Shown: in pieces, positions 1 through 9,300 of the stretch | Numbering within the stretch: the stretch's first letter is position 1 | How the letters are laid out: each line of letters starts with the position of its first letter | NCBI GenBank assembly: GCA_017462645.1 | Contig: JAFTQR010000035.1 | Location: 1-35,356, forward strand | Direction of reading: 5' to 3' | DNA length: 35,356 nucleotides | Origin: Acholeplasmatales bacterium | GTDB taxonomy: Bacteria > Bacillota_I > Bacilli_A > Acholeplasmatales > Anaeroplasmataceae | The notes under the pieces: generated by a model | What the model was told of the DNA's origin: nothing | The model's input: only the letters and a program-made list of their open reading frames with translations | Database searches by the model: none | Translations under genes and position numbers: made by a program

Positions 1-138
1 ATCGCATGCTATATCCAGCATGAGGGTGGATATGATGAATATCTTAAAATAATTGATCAACTAAATATTAACAATATTAAATATGAAATAGAGGATGTAT
101 CTGAATCTAAGGAATTATTAATTATTGTATGTAAGTAA
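1..138 (+). CDS. C-terminal end of a SAM-dependent methyltransferase (YtqB/MnmM-like), partial
   Basis: Frame 1 is open from the first base to a TAA at 136-138, giving 45 residues that begin IACYIQHEGG and end LLIIVCK. The HEGG(Y/K)(D/E)E motif followed by a short helix and a hydrophobic final strand ending in Lys resembles the last strands of the small Rossmann methyltransferases of the rRNA_methylase/YtqB family. B. subtilis YtqB was renamed MnmM and methylates the tRNA wobble uridine. The catalytic SAM-binding part lies outside the window, so the family call rests on this tail alone. No terminator is evident before the next promoter at 188. Confidence 0.45.
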   Translation: MACYIQHEGGYDEYLKIIDQLNINNIKYEIEDVSESKELLIIVCK

Positions 139-187
139 TTACAGTAATAATATATAAAAAAATAACATATATTATAAATGTAATATC

Positions 188-216
188 TTGACATAATTAT
201 ATAATTTTTATATAAT
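188..216 (+). promoter_or_regulatory. Sigma-A promoter of the Mn-riboswitch/ATPase operon
   Basis: A consensus TTGACA (188-193) and TATAAT (211-216) are separated by exactly 17 bases. The predicted transcript would start near 223, about 20 bases before the riboswitch aptamer. Confidence 0.85.
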
Positions 217-242
217 TTAGTTCGTAAATAAATAATTCCTTT

Positions 243-341
243 AAAAAGGGGAGTAGCTGTTAGTATTTTACTAACTTCTATAATCGTCATCACGATATTT
301 TATCCGGTTATAGAGATCATTTATGATTTGCAAGACCTTTG
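243..341 (+). ncRNA. yybP-ykoY family manganese riboswitch
   Basis: The conserved landmarks appear in order: AAAGGGGAGUAGC at 245-257, a P2 hairpin (GTTAGT/ACTAAC), a P3 helix (TCTATAA/TTATAGA) enclosing UCGUCAUCACGA and CCGG, a P4 hairpin (TCAT/ATGA) and the closing GCAAGACCUUU ending at 340. This matches the four-way-junction aptamer of RF00080, which binds Mn2+ between loops L1 and L3. The 3' strand of P1 is also the 5' strand of the terminator at 332-367. Ligand binding should therefore prevent termination, making an ON switch that activates the downstream cation ATPase at high Mn2+. Confidence 0.93.
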
Positions 342-367
342 TCAATCGTTTGACGGAGGTCTTTTTT
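332..367 (+). terminator. Riboswitch expression platform (intrinsic terminator)
   Basis: AAGACCTTTGTCAA (332-345) pairs through a TCGT loop with 350-363, with two G-U pairs, and is followed by a T run. It shares bases 332-340 with the aptamer P1 helix, so terminator and aptamer are mutually exclusive. Confidence 0.9.
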
Positions 368-393
368 ATTTTCAATATTTTAGGAGGAAAGAT

Positions 394-2991
394 ATGGAAA
401 AGAAATTAGAAGAACTAGAAGTAGAATTTGGTACTAGTTTAGAGGGCGGTTTAACTGACGCTCAAGTTGAAGCGAATCGTGAAAAGTACGGTAAGAATCA
501 ATTAGAAGAGAAAAAGAAAACTCCTACAATTGTTAAATTCTTATTACAATTTAAGGATCCGCTAATTATCATTTTAATTGTTGCTGCAATTATTTCAGTA
601 ATTGTAGAGCCAGGCGAGTGGATTGAATCAGTTATTATTATGGTTGTAGTATTAATTAATGCTATTCTTGGTTTATATCAAGAGAACAAGGCTGAAAAGA
701 GCTTAGAGGCATTAAAGAAGATGAGTGCTGCTAGCTGTAAGGTGTTTAGAAATAATAGTATTCAAACAATTGATGCTGTTGACTTAGTTGTTGGAGATAT
801 TATTTTTGTTGAGGCTGGTGATTCAATTCCAGCTGATGCTAGAATTATTGAATGTAGTAATTTAAAGGTGGAGGAAGCAGCATTAACAGGTGAATCTGTT
901 CCTGTTGATAAGAATTCAGATTATATTGAATCTGAGGATATCCCATTAGGTGATAAGAAGAACTGCTTATTCTCATCAACATATGTTACTAATGGTAAGG
1001 CTAAGGCAGTTGTTACTGCAGTTGGTATGAAGACTGAAATCGGTAAGATTGCTGGTATGCTAAGTGAACAAAAGGATGAATTAACACCTTTACAACACAA
1101 GCTAAACTTTGTTGGTAATGTTATTGGTATTATGGCTTTAGCTATTTGTGCTGTTGTATTTGTTTTAGAGATGGCTACATTTAATTGGGTTTGGGATTAC
1201 TTTAGTGAAGCATTTATTACAGCTGTTGCGTTAGCTGTTGCCGCAATCCCTGAGGGTCTTGCTACAGTTGTTACAATCGTATTATCAATTGGTGTTACTA
1301 AGATGAGTAAGAGAAATGCTATTGTTAAGAAGCTTCCTGCTGTTGAAACATTAGGCTCTTGTAATGTAATTTGTTCTGATAAGACAGGTACATTAACTCA
1401 AAATAAGATGACTGTAACTAAGCTTTATTTAAATGAAGTTAAGGACATTAAGGACTTAACATTTGAAGAAAGAAAAATGATTACTTATTTTGCTGTATGC
1501 TGCGATGCATCAATTGAAACTAAGAATGGTAATTTAGTTAGAATTGGTGATCCAACAGAATTAGCATTATTAGATGTTAATATTGCATATGGCGAGGATA
1601 TTAAAAAGTATAATAGATTATTAGATTTACCTTTCGATAGTGATAGAAAGCTTATGACTACTGTAATTAAGGATGGAGATAAGTATATTTCTATTACTAA
1701 GGGTGCTCCAGATAGAGTAATTAATTTATCTATTAATGCAGATGAAGTTAAGCAAAATGCATTAAATGCTAATAGCGATATGGCAACTAATGCTTTACGT
1801 GTTTTAGCTTTAGGTATTCAAGAATTTGATTCTATGCCTAATGCAGATGATTTAGAAAAGAATTTAAATTTAATTGGTCTTGTTGGTATGATAGACCCTG
1901 CTAGACCTGAGGTTAAGGAATCTATTAGAGTTGCAACAAAGGCTGGTATTAAAACTGTTATGATTACAGGTGACCATATTGTTACAGCCTCTGCAATTGC
2001 TAAGGAATTAGGTATTCTAAGAGAAGGTGACCGTGCTATTACATCTCAAGAGCTTGATGGCTTAAGTGATGAATATTTAGCTGAGCATATTCATGAATTC
2101 TCAGTATTTGCACGTGTTGCTCCTAAGGATAAGGTAAGAATTGTTGAAGCATGGCAAAAACGCGATGCAATTGTTGCTATGACAGGCGATGGTGTAAACG
2201 ATGCTCCAGCACTTAAAAAGGCTGAAATCGGTTGTGCAATGGGTATTACAGGTACAGACGTATCAAAAGAAGCAGCTGATATGATTTTAACAGACGATAA
2301 CTTCTCTACAATTGTTTCTGCAGTTAAAGAGGGTCGTGGTATTTATGATAATATTCGTAAGTGTGTTAAATATTTATTATCATCAAATATTGGTGAGGTT
2401 ATCACAATCTTTGTTGCTTCATTATTAACTGCATTCACAAGCATTAATCTAGGTACACCACTTGCCGCAATGCATTTATTATGGATTAACTTAATTACTG
2501 ACTCACTACCAGCCTTCGGTATTGGTATGGAAGAGGCAGAAGATACAATTATGGATGAAAAGCCAAGACATAAGAAGGAAGGCTTCTTTGCTAATGGCTA
2601 TGCTTGGAAGATTGTAATTGAGGGTATTATTATTGGTGCTGTAACATTAATTGCTTATGCAATTGGTCAATATGCAGATGTTGCTGATGCACATGGATTA
2701 GGTCAAACTATGGCATTCCTAACATTATCTTCAACTCAATTATTCCATGCTTATAATGTTAAGTCTAAGCATTCTGTATTTAGTCCAAAGAGCTATAAGA
2801 ATAAGTTTATGAACTTTGCATTTATAGTTGGCTTTGCATTACAAATTTTAGTAATTTATACTCCAGGTGTTCAAGATTTATTTGAATTTGTTCCTATGGA
2901 CTTTAAGTATTTTGCTATTTGTATGGGCTTATCATTAGTAATGGTTGTTATAATGGAGATTTCTAAACTAGTAAATAGATTAAAAAAATAA
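394..2991 (+). CDS. P2A-type cation-transporting P-type ATPase (Ca2+/Mn2+ exporter)
   Basis: This 865-residue protein pumps divalent cations out of the cytoplasm using ATP. It has the phosphorylation motif DKTGT (D329), a GDGVNDAPAL hinge and ten predicted membrane spans. The SERCA-like ion ligands are present: PEGL in M4 (E287), N665 and E668 in M5, and N699, T702 and D703 in M6. P2A pumps transport Ca2+ and often Mn2+. The riboswitch upstream makes Mn2+ efflux the likely physiological role, as for Lactococcus YoaB. An in-frame ATG exists at 328, but it lies inside the riboswitch terminator. The true start is the ATG at 394, preceded by TAGGAGGAAA (381-390) at normal spacing. The gene is probably co-transcribed with the DUF368 gene 10 bases downstream. 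Confidence 0.93.
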   Translation: MEKKLEELEVEFGTSLEGGLTDAQVEANREKYGKNQLEEKKKTPTIVKFLLQFKDPLIIILIVAAIISVIVEPGEWIESVIIMVVVLINAILGLYQENKAEKSLEALKKMSAASCKVFRNNSIQTIDAVDLVVGDIIFVEAGDSIPADARIIECSNLKVEEAALTGESVPVDKNSDYIESEDIPLGDKKNCLFSSTYVTNGKAKAVVTAVGMKTEIGKIAGMLSEQKDELTPLQHKLNFVGNVIGIMALAICAVVFVLEMATFNWVWDYFSEAFITAVALAVAAIPEGLATVVTIVLSIGVTKMSKRNAIVKKLPAVETLGSCNVICSDKTGTLTQNKMTVTKLYLNEVKDIKDLTFEERKMITYFAVCCDASIETKNGNLVRIGDPTELALLDVNIAYGEDIKKYNRLLDLPFDSDRKLMTTVIKDGDKYISITKGAPDRVINLSINADEVKQNALNANSDMATNALRVLALGIQEFDSMPNADDLEKNLNLIGLVGMIDPARPEVKESIRVATKAGIKTVMITGDHIVTASAIAKELGILREGDRAITSQELDGLSDEYLAEHIHEFSVFARVAPKDKVRIVEAWQKRDAIVAMTGDGVNDAPALKKAEIGCAMGITGTDVSKEAADMILTDDNFSTIVSAVKEGRGIYDNIRKCVKYLLSSNIGEVITIFVASLLTAFTSINLGTPLAAMHLLWINLITDSLPAFGIGMEEAEDTIMDEKPRHKKEGFFANGYAWKIVIEGIIIGAVTLIAYAIGQYADVADAHGLGQTMAFLTLSSTQLFHAYNVKSKHSVFSPKSYKNKFMNFAFIVGFALQILVIYTPGVQDLFEFVPMDFKYFAICMGLSLVMVVIMEISKLVNRLKK

Positions 2992-3001
2992 GGATAATTT
3001 T

Positions 3002-3892
3002 ATGGAAGATCTAAAATACAAAAATAAATCCGAGGGATTTAAGGCATCCATATTAGGCTTTCTAATAGGATTAGCCGTTATAATCCCTGGGATTAGCGGT
3101 TCTACAATATCTATAATGTTTAAGCTATATGAAAAGCTTTTATACGCAATGGGAAATATATTTAAAAAATTTAAGGCATGCTTTATCTTTTTATTACCAA
3201 TTGTTATAGGAGCGGTAGTAGGATTATTAGTTGGCTTTTTAACAATAAGAGAGCTATTAAACACAATACCATTCCTTGTAATATTGCTTTTCATAGGTTT
3301 AATGATTGGAGCCTTCCCTGTTGTAAATAATGAAATAAAGGGAGAAGCTAAAACACCAAAAAGAATAATATTATATATTTTAGGTCTAATAATTCCAGTC
3401 GCTTTAGCATTATCATCTCTTTATCTTTTTAAGGGTGATAGAAGCTTAGCTGATATAGGAATTATGGATTATATAATATTCTTTATACTTGGCTATTTAA
3501 TAAGTGTTACACAGCTAGTTCCTGGCTTAAGTGCGACAGCACTATTAATGGCTTTAGGCTATTTTAATGTTATTATTAACGCAATAAGTGTAAGCTATCT
3601 ATTAGATAATTTAAATGTATTATTCTTATTTGTAATAATGTTTATTGGTGTATTAGTTGGTTTAATAACATTCTCAAAACTAATGAATTTTGGCTTTGCT
3701 AAAGCGAAAAAGACATTATATTTTTTAATAAATGGCTTATCCTTAGGCTCAATTATAGCAATGTTTATGACAGAGGATATTATTGCCTGCTATAAGAATA
3801 TGGAGGCTTGGCAGCTAATTTGTGGTATCGTTTTAATGGTTTTAGGCTTTGGAATATCATATTATTTTGCAAAAAAAGAGATAAAAGGTTAG
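3002..3892 (+). CDS. DUF368 polyprenyl-phosphate translocase (PopT-like)
   Basis: This 296-residue integral membrane protein has about eight to nine hydrophobic segments. Both DUF368 repeat signatures are visible: IIPGISGST with P29-G30, and LVPGLSAT with P174. DUF368 proteins (PopT) were shown in other bacteria to return undecaprenyl phosphate from the outer to the inner leaflet for reuse in wall synthesis. The ATG lies 10 bases after the ATPase stop, with AAGGA overlapping that stop and no terminator between them. It should therefore share the ATPase promoter and riboswitch. A Mn2+-controlled lipid-carrier recycler would be unusual. A strong terminator follows directly. The family assignment is firm and substrate identity is inferred from the family. 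Confidence 0.88.
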   Translation: MEDLKYKNKSEGFKASILGFLIGLAVIIPGISGSTISIMFKLYEKLLYAMGNIFKKFKACFIFLLPIVIGAVVGLLVGFLTIRELLNTIPFLVILLFIGLMIGAFPVVNNEIKGEAKTPKRIILYILGLIIPVALALSSLYLFKGDRSLADIGIMDYIIFFILGYLISVTQLVPGLSATALLMALGYFNVIINAISVSYLLDNLNVLFLFVIMFIGVLVGLITFSKLMNFGFAKAKKTLYFLINGLSLGSIIAMFMTEDIIACYKNMEAWQLICGIVLMVLGFGISYYFAKKEIKG

Positions 3893-3919
3893 ATTTTTTA
3901 CAATCTAATCTTTTTTTTT
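3887..3919 (+). terminator. Intrinsic terminator after the DUF368 gene
   Basis: GGTTAGATT (3887-3895) pairs with AATCTAATC (3902-3910) and is followed by nine T. The stem includes the gene's own TAG stop codon. Confidence 0.9.
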
Positions 3920-3930
3920 CTTTATTTTAA

Positions 3931-3939
3931 TGTTATAAT
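3931..3939 (+). promoter_or_regulatory. Extended -10 promoter for the GH105 gene
   Basis: TGTTATAAT is an exact extended -10 (TGn plus TATAAT at 3934-3939). The -35 region lies in the preceding terminator T tract and is poor. The same TGTTATAAT arrangement precedes the CE12 esterase at 10126. Confidence 0.6.
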
Positions 3940-3993
3940 ATTAACAATAATTTTCGATTTATTTTTTAATAAGCAGTTAGGAAGTGTTTCAAT

Positions 3994-5190
3994 ATGATTA
4001 ATTATATTAATAACTTGATTGAAAAGACCGAAAGCTATATTCCGGCCTGGAACCAAGAAAATTTTAAGGGTAGATGGAATTACATTGATGGTGTATTTTT
4101 AAATGCTATCGTTAATTTATACAAAAATACTGGTGATGAAAAATATAAGAATTTCTTTATAAATTATATAAATTATTATATTACTTCAGAGGGAGTGTTT
4201 GTTAATCCAAAAACTGGAGAACCAACTGGCTTTAGAGGTGGAGAGTTAGATTCTATTTGCGAATCAAGAATTTTATTTGATGCATATGAAATGACAAATG
4301 ATAATAGATATTTAGTTGCTATCGAGACAACATACAAGGAACTATTAAATGTTCCTAAAACAATAAATTGTATTAACTATTCACATAAGGTTACATATCC
4401 AAATCAAATATGGCTTGATGGTATGTATATGTATGTTCCATTCTATACTAGATATGCTATTAAAAATAGAATGGATGAGGTATTTGATGAAATAACAAAG
4501 GCCTATAAATATATTAGAGATAATGTATTCGACGAGAAAAAGAAGCTTTATTATCATTGCCATGATGTTAGTAAATCTATTTTCTGGGCAGATAAGGAAA
4601 CTGGTAATAGTAGTTCATTCTGGATTAGAGCGTGTGGTTGGTTTATCGTTTCATTAGTTGATGTTATCGAATATTTCCCTAATGGTGATAACCAAGATTA
4701 TTTAAAGGGTTTATTAAAGGAAGCATTAGAAGGAATTATCCAATATCAAAATACAGATTATAAGATGTTCTATCAGGTAGTTGATAAGGGTCCTGTTTCT
4801 ATTTCAGTTAAAAAGGAATATTTAAAGAAAATTAATAATAGAGAATATTTATTAAATGAAACATATGAGGATAGAGTTGTTTCTAATTACTTAGAATCTT
4901 CTGGCTCATCAATGATTGCTTATTCATTAATGAAGGCTGCTAGATTAGGATATATAGATTCTGATTATGCTCAAATGGGTGCTGAGGTTTATGAATCTAT
5001 ATATAAATATAATTACAAGGATTTAACCCTTAATAATATCTGTATTTCTGCAGGATTAGGTCCTGAGGATAAGGAATATAGAGATGGCTCTTTAGAATAT
5101 TATCTTGCTGAAAAGGTAGGAAGTAATGATGCTAAGGGTATAGGCCCATTCATCATGGCTTATATTGAATATTCAATGCTAAATAAATAA
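3994..5190 (+). CDS. GH105 unsaturated rhamnogalacturonyl hydrolase (YteR/YesR-like)
   Basis: This 398-residue (alpha/alpha)6-barrel enzyme removes the unsaturated galacturonic acid left at the non-reducing end of rhamnogalacturonan-I oligosaccharides by lyases, releasing rhamnose-ended products. Family landmarks are IWLDGMYM with D142 (equivalent to the catalytic Asp143 of B. subtilis YteR), the segment FWIRACGWFIVSLVDV and SSGSSMIAYSLMKAARLGY near the C terminus. There is no signal peptide, so it acts in the cytoplasm on imported oligosaccharides. The ATG has TAGGAAG about nine bases upstream. It stands alone between two terminators. It belongs functionally with the acetylesterase at 10156 and the rhamnose genes from 24431. 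GH88 is a related alternative, but the overall pattern fits GH105 better. Confidence 0.9.
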   Translation: MINYINNLIEKTESYIPAWNQENFKGRWNYIDGVFLNAIVNLYKNTGDEKYKNFFINYINYYITSEGVFVNPKTGEPTGFRGGELDSICESRILFDAYEMTNDNRYLVAIETTYKELLNVPKTINCINYSHKVTYPNQIWLDGMYMYVPFYTRYAIKNRMDEVFDEITKAYKYIRDNVFDEKKKLYYHCHDVSKSIFWADKETGNSSSFWIRACGWFIVSLVDVIEYFPNGDNQDYLKGLLKEALEGIIQYQNTDYKMFYQVVDKGPVSISVKKEYLKKINNREYLLNETYEDRVVSNYLESSGSSMIAYSLMKAARLGYIDSDYAQMGAEVYESIYKYNYKDLTLNNICISAGLGPEDKEYRDGSLEYYLAEKVGSNDAKGIGPFIMAYIEYSMLNK

Positions 5191-5196
5191 TATTAT

Positions 5197-5226
5197 GGCT
5201 AATCAAAAAGATTAGCCTTTTATTTT
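5197..5226 (+). terminator. Intrinsic terminator after the GH105 gene
   Basis: GGCTAATC (5197-5204) and GATTAGCC (5210-5217) form a perfect stem with an AAAAA loop, followed by TTTTATTTTT. Confidence 0.92.
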
Positions 5227-5240
5227 TCTAACTAATAATG

Positions 5241-5246
5241 TATAAT
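5241..5246 (+). promoter_or_regulatory. Probable -10 element for the RluA gene
   Basis: A perfect TATAAT (5241-5246) lies 27 bases before the ATG. No good -35 is seen because the region overlaps the terminator tail. Confidence 0.45.
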
Positions 5247-5267
5247 AATTAGGTCTGAGGTATTATT

Positions 5268-6215
5268 ATGAGAAGAGATAATAGAAATATTAAAAGGATA
5301 GAGAATAAACTTGAAATTACAGCTACATATAAGGTTAATAGAAGTGATGAATTATTAGAATTTTTATTAAAAAAATGTAATACATCAAGAAATAATGTAA
5401 AAAAGCTTTTAAGTAATCATCAGGTATTAGTAAATGGAAGTGTAGTTACTCAATTTAACTTACCATTGGCTAAGGATGATGAAATTAAAATTTCTAAAAA
5501 CCCAGTAACTGATAATAATAAAAAAAGTGATTTCATTAGAGAAAAAAGAAAATTTTATACATTTAATGTTTTATATGAGGATGATGATTTCATTGCCATA
5601 GATAAGCCTCATGGTCTATTATCAGTTGAAAGTGATAAGGAAACAGAATGTGCATTCTCTTATGTATTACAATATCTACAAAATAAAAATAAAGCATTAA
5701 GGCCATTTGTTTTACATAGAATTGATAAAGAAACATCTGGTGTATTAGTATTTGCGAAAAACACTAAAATTCATTCTATGCTAAAGCTTAATTGGAATGA
5801 ATATGTAAGAGTTAGAGAATATACTGCAGTTGTTGAAGGTGTTATGGAGGAGAAGAATAAAACTATTTCTAGCTATTTATTTGAAAATACTAATAATTTA
5901 GTTTATTCCTCTACAAATCCTAATGGTCAAAAGGCAATTACACATTATACTGTTTTAAAACAAAACCCTCAATATAGCTTATTAAAAGTAAATATTGATA
6001 CAGGTAGAAAAAATCAAATACGTGTGCATATGCAAGAGCTAGGCCATCCAATTGTTGGTGATGATAAATATGGATGTACTAAAAATCCATTTAAGAGACT
6101 AGGTCTTCATGCATCTAAATTAGAATTTATTCATCCTATAACTAAGGAATTAATCTCTATATCAGCTCCAGTGCCTGGTGTATTTAAGGGGCCATTTGAA
6201 AAGGACAAGAAATAG
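5268..6215 (+). CDS. RluA-family pseudouridine synthase with S4 domain
   Basis: This 315-residue enzyme isomerises specific uridines of rRNA or tRNA to pseudouridine. Residues about 22-75 form an S4 RNA-binding domain (SRNNVKKLLSNHQVLVNG). The catalytic domain follows, with the signature HRIDKETSGVLVFAKN carrying the catalytic D153 and the later motif GRKNQIRVHMQELGHPIVGD. Length and order are those of RluD/YlyB-type proteins. The exact target uridine cannot be told from sequence. The ATG is preceded by GAGGT at suitable spacing. It is a single-gene unit between terminators. Its sugar-catabolic neighbours say nothing about its role, and it is probably housekeeping. Confidence 0.92.
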   Translation: MRRDNRNIKRIENKLEITATYKVNRSDELLEFLLKKCNTSRNNVKKLLSNHQVLVNGSVVTQFNLPLAKDDEIKISKNPVTDNNKKSDFIREKRKFYTFNVLYEDDDFIAIDKPHGLLSVESDKETECAFSYVLQYLQNKNKALRPFVLHRIDKETSGVLVFAKNTKIHSMLKLNWNEYVRVREYTAVVEGVMEEKNKTISSYLFENTNNLVYSSTNPNGQKAITHYTVLKQNPQYSLLKVNIDTGRKNQIRVHMQELGHPIVGDDKYGCTKNPFKRLGLHASKLEFIHPITKELISISAPVPGVFKGPFEKDKK

Positions 6216-6236
6216 CAAATTATTGCTATTTTTTTC
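6211..6236 (+). terminator. Intrinsic terminator after the RluA gene
   Basis: AATAGCAA (6211-6218) pairs with TTGCTATT (6223-6230), followed by a T run. The stem overlaps the TAG stop codon. Confidence 0.85.
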
Positions 6237-6253
6237 TTTTTCATTTTAACTTA

Positions 6254-6282
6254 TTGACATTGCAAATTTATAATGTTATGTT
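6254..6282 (+). promoter_or_regulatory. Promoter of the MBG-repeat surface protein
   Basis: TTGACA (6254-6259) and TATGTT (6277-6282) are spaced 17 bases apart. A perfect TATAAT at 6269 is too close to this -35 to pair with it. Confidence 0.65.
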
Positions 6283-6321
6283 AGACTTGTAGGATGATAA
6301 ATTATATGAGGAGGAATGCAT

Positions 6322-9300
6322 ATGTTTAAAAGGTGCTTTAAGGTAATATCATTTATGATATTATTTATTTGTTTTATGATAAATAGCTTTAATATTATTG
6401 CCTCATATAATGATAATAATTTAAATACTACTATACAGCCTAGATGGTGGTTTAATTATTATAGAGGATATATTACTTTATATGAATCAAATGCTACAAT
6501 ATCTTATGGAAATTATGATGATATTAGTGCTTATTATCATGATAATAACTGTCATGATATAGCTATTATGAATAGTAGTGGCCCTATTTCTGCAAGCTCT
6601 TCAATAGAAATATTAGAATTCGAGGTTGAAGAGGTTAGTGATTCTATTAATGGTGAGATTGCTATTGTTCATGTTAAAAATGTAGATAAGCTACCTGTAG
6701 GATCATATGAAATAACTGTAACCTCTGGTCAAAAGGTTGTAGGTAGTGATGTATATTTACAAGCTAATACGCTTTATACATTAAATGTAGAACCATTAGA
6801 AATTAATATTGAATATACTGAAGATGATCTAATATTAAATTATATCGGAGCTCATTTAGCTCCACAGCCATCAATTATTAAAGATATTAATGGCAATATG
6901 GTAGAGGATGATGATTTAAATATTATTTATAATGAGGATAATAATATTACTATAGGCAATCATAGTGCTACTATTACTGGAGTTAATAATGATAATTATA
7001 TTTTAAATAGCGAATGTATTAATACATCTATTAGCTATTATATTGATAGACCTAAGCTATCTATAAATATTGATGATATTAATATTACCTATGGTGATTC
7101 AGTTAATATTAGTGATGTAACATATACTTATGAAGGATTGATTATTGGAGATAATATAGATGACTATATTAACCAGGATAATATTTCAATAAATATTGGA
7201 TATAATCAATATGATTCTATTTATGATAATAATGGAGATAAGATAAATTATTATATCGAAATGAGCTATGAAGGCTTTGATGGTGGAGATTCTGAGACAG
7301 GATATATATTAGAGATTAATAATGGTAGGATTAATATTTCTCCAGTATCTGTATATGTAGAATGGGAAGAAGCTGAGCTTATTTATAATGGATTAAATCA
7401 ATCAATTGATTATAATTTATATACTATTAACAACGAAGAACGTATCTATTTAGATAATTTAAAGCTTGAGATAGATAATATTGATACAATACATGCTGGA
7501 AATTATTCTATTAATATAAATGGGTTAAATAATTCTAATTATCAATTAGTTGATTGCCCTGATACATTAGATTTTGAGATTTTAAAGGCACCTATTTATA
7601 TTAGACCTAATGATTTAGATATAACATATGGCGATAAGCTTGATTTTGCAAAATTCGGTTATTCATATGAAATTGGAACTACAATCGAAGGCTTAACAAA
7701 TGCTGAAATATTTGATTATTACGTAAAAATTAATGAGCTAAGTTATAAGTCTACATATGATTATTTAGATCCTGTTTTTGATGATAGTAATAGCCTTATA
7801 ACATATACATTAGAATTTTCAAATAATTCATTTGAGATAAATCCAGCATTAGAATATCAGGATTTTGATATAGTATATAGATATAATAGCTTTACTGTAA
7901 ATCCTAGATTAATAGATATTAATACTAGTGTTAATAAAATTAAATATAATGGTTTAGAAAGAGAATTTTATCCAACATTAATTAATTCAGCACCATTAGC
8001 TGATCCAGGCCTAATAATAGATGGTAATATTGCAACTAATGTAGGTATATATGAATGTCATATTACAGGCTTAACTAATGTTAATTATATATTAGCTCAA
8101 GATAGCTATTCGTTTTATTGGGAAATAGAAAAGGGTGACCTAAGCTTTAGTATAAATGATTTAGAGATAACATATGACGGAACACCTCATATGCTATATG
8201 TTAATGAGGATATACCTAATGGAGTAACTGTTCATTATTATTGTAATGATGAATTATTTGATGGGGCAAAGGATGCAGGAACATATAATATAATCGCAAA
8301 ATTTGATGTTGATGATAATTATAATTCTGTTGATTCGATTGATGCGGTATTAGTAATTAAGCCTATAGAAATTACTGTATCATTTAGTGGATATGAAAAT
8401 TTATCATTTAAGGATATGCAACAGGCTATTGATGTTCAATTTAATGGTAATATTATTGATGGCGACTCATTAAATCCTATAATTAGTGGAAATACTGGAA
8501 CTAATGCAGGTAATTATACATGTACTGTTGAAGGACTTGGAAATAATAATTATGTATTAGTTGGTTCTGTTACTCAGAATTGGGGAATTAATAAAGGAGA
8601 GGTTCCTGATTTTGAAATAAGTGATGATAATGTTATATATAATGGAGAATCATATAAAATAAAGGATGAGCTTCCTGAGGGAGTTATCGATATTGAATAT
8701 GGCTATATATTAGATGGTGAAGAGGTAGAGGAAGCCGTTGATGCAGGAGAATATAAGGTAATTGTTGATTATATTGTAGATGAAAACTACGAGGATATTG
8801 AATCAGATGAAATTATTGTTATAATTAATCCACAAGAGGTAACAGTTAAGTTTGATAGCTTTAGTGGATTTATATATAACGGACAAATTCAAGAAATTGA
8901 TATTGTGTTTGAGGGCGTTGCTGAAAATGATAAAAATACTGTAAAACCAATAATTACAGGTAATTCTGGTAAGGATGCTGGTACATATAAATGTGTTGTT
9001 TCTGGTATTGAAAGTAAAAATTATTATCTTGCACAGGATGAATATAGCTTTGATTGGGTAATAAGCCCTAAGGATATAACAGTTGAATTTGATTATAATA
9101 ATGATATTATTTATGATGGTAACAACCATGAAATTAATATAAACTTAATTGGCGTTGTTGATGGTGATGATATTCAATATACAGCATCAGGGATCAGTGG
9201 ATTAAAGGCTAGAGAATATGAATGTGTAATTGGGACAATAAGTAATAAGAATTATGTTATTAGTGGTGTTACTGCATTAAAATGGGAAATAAAGCCTAAG

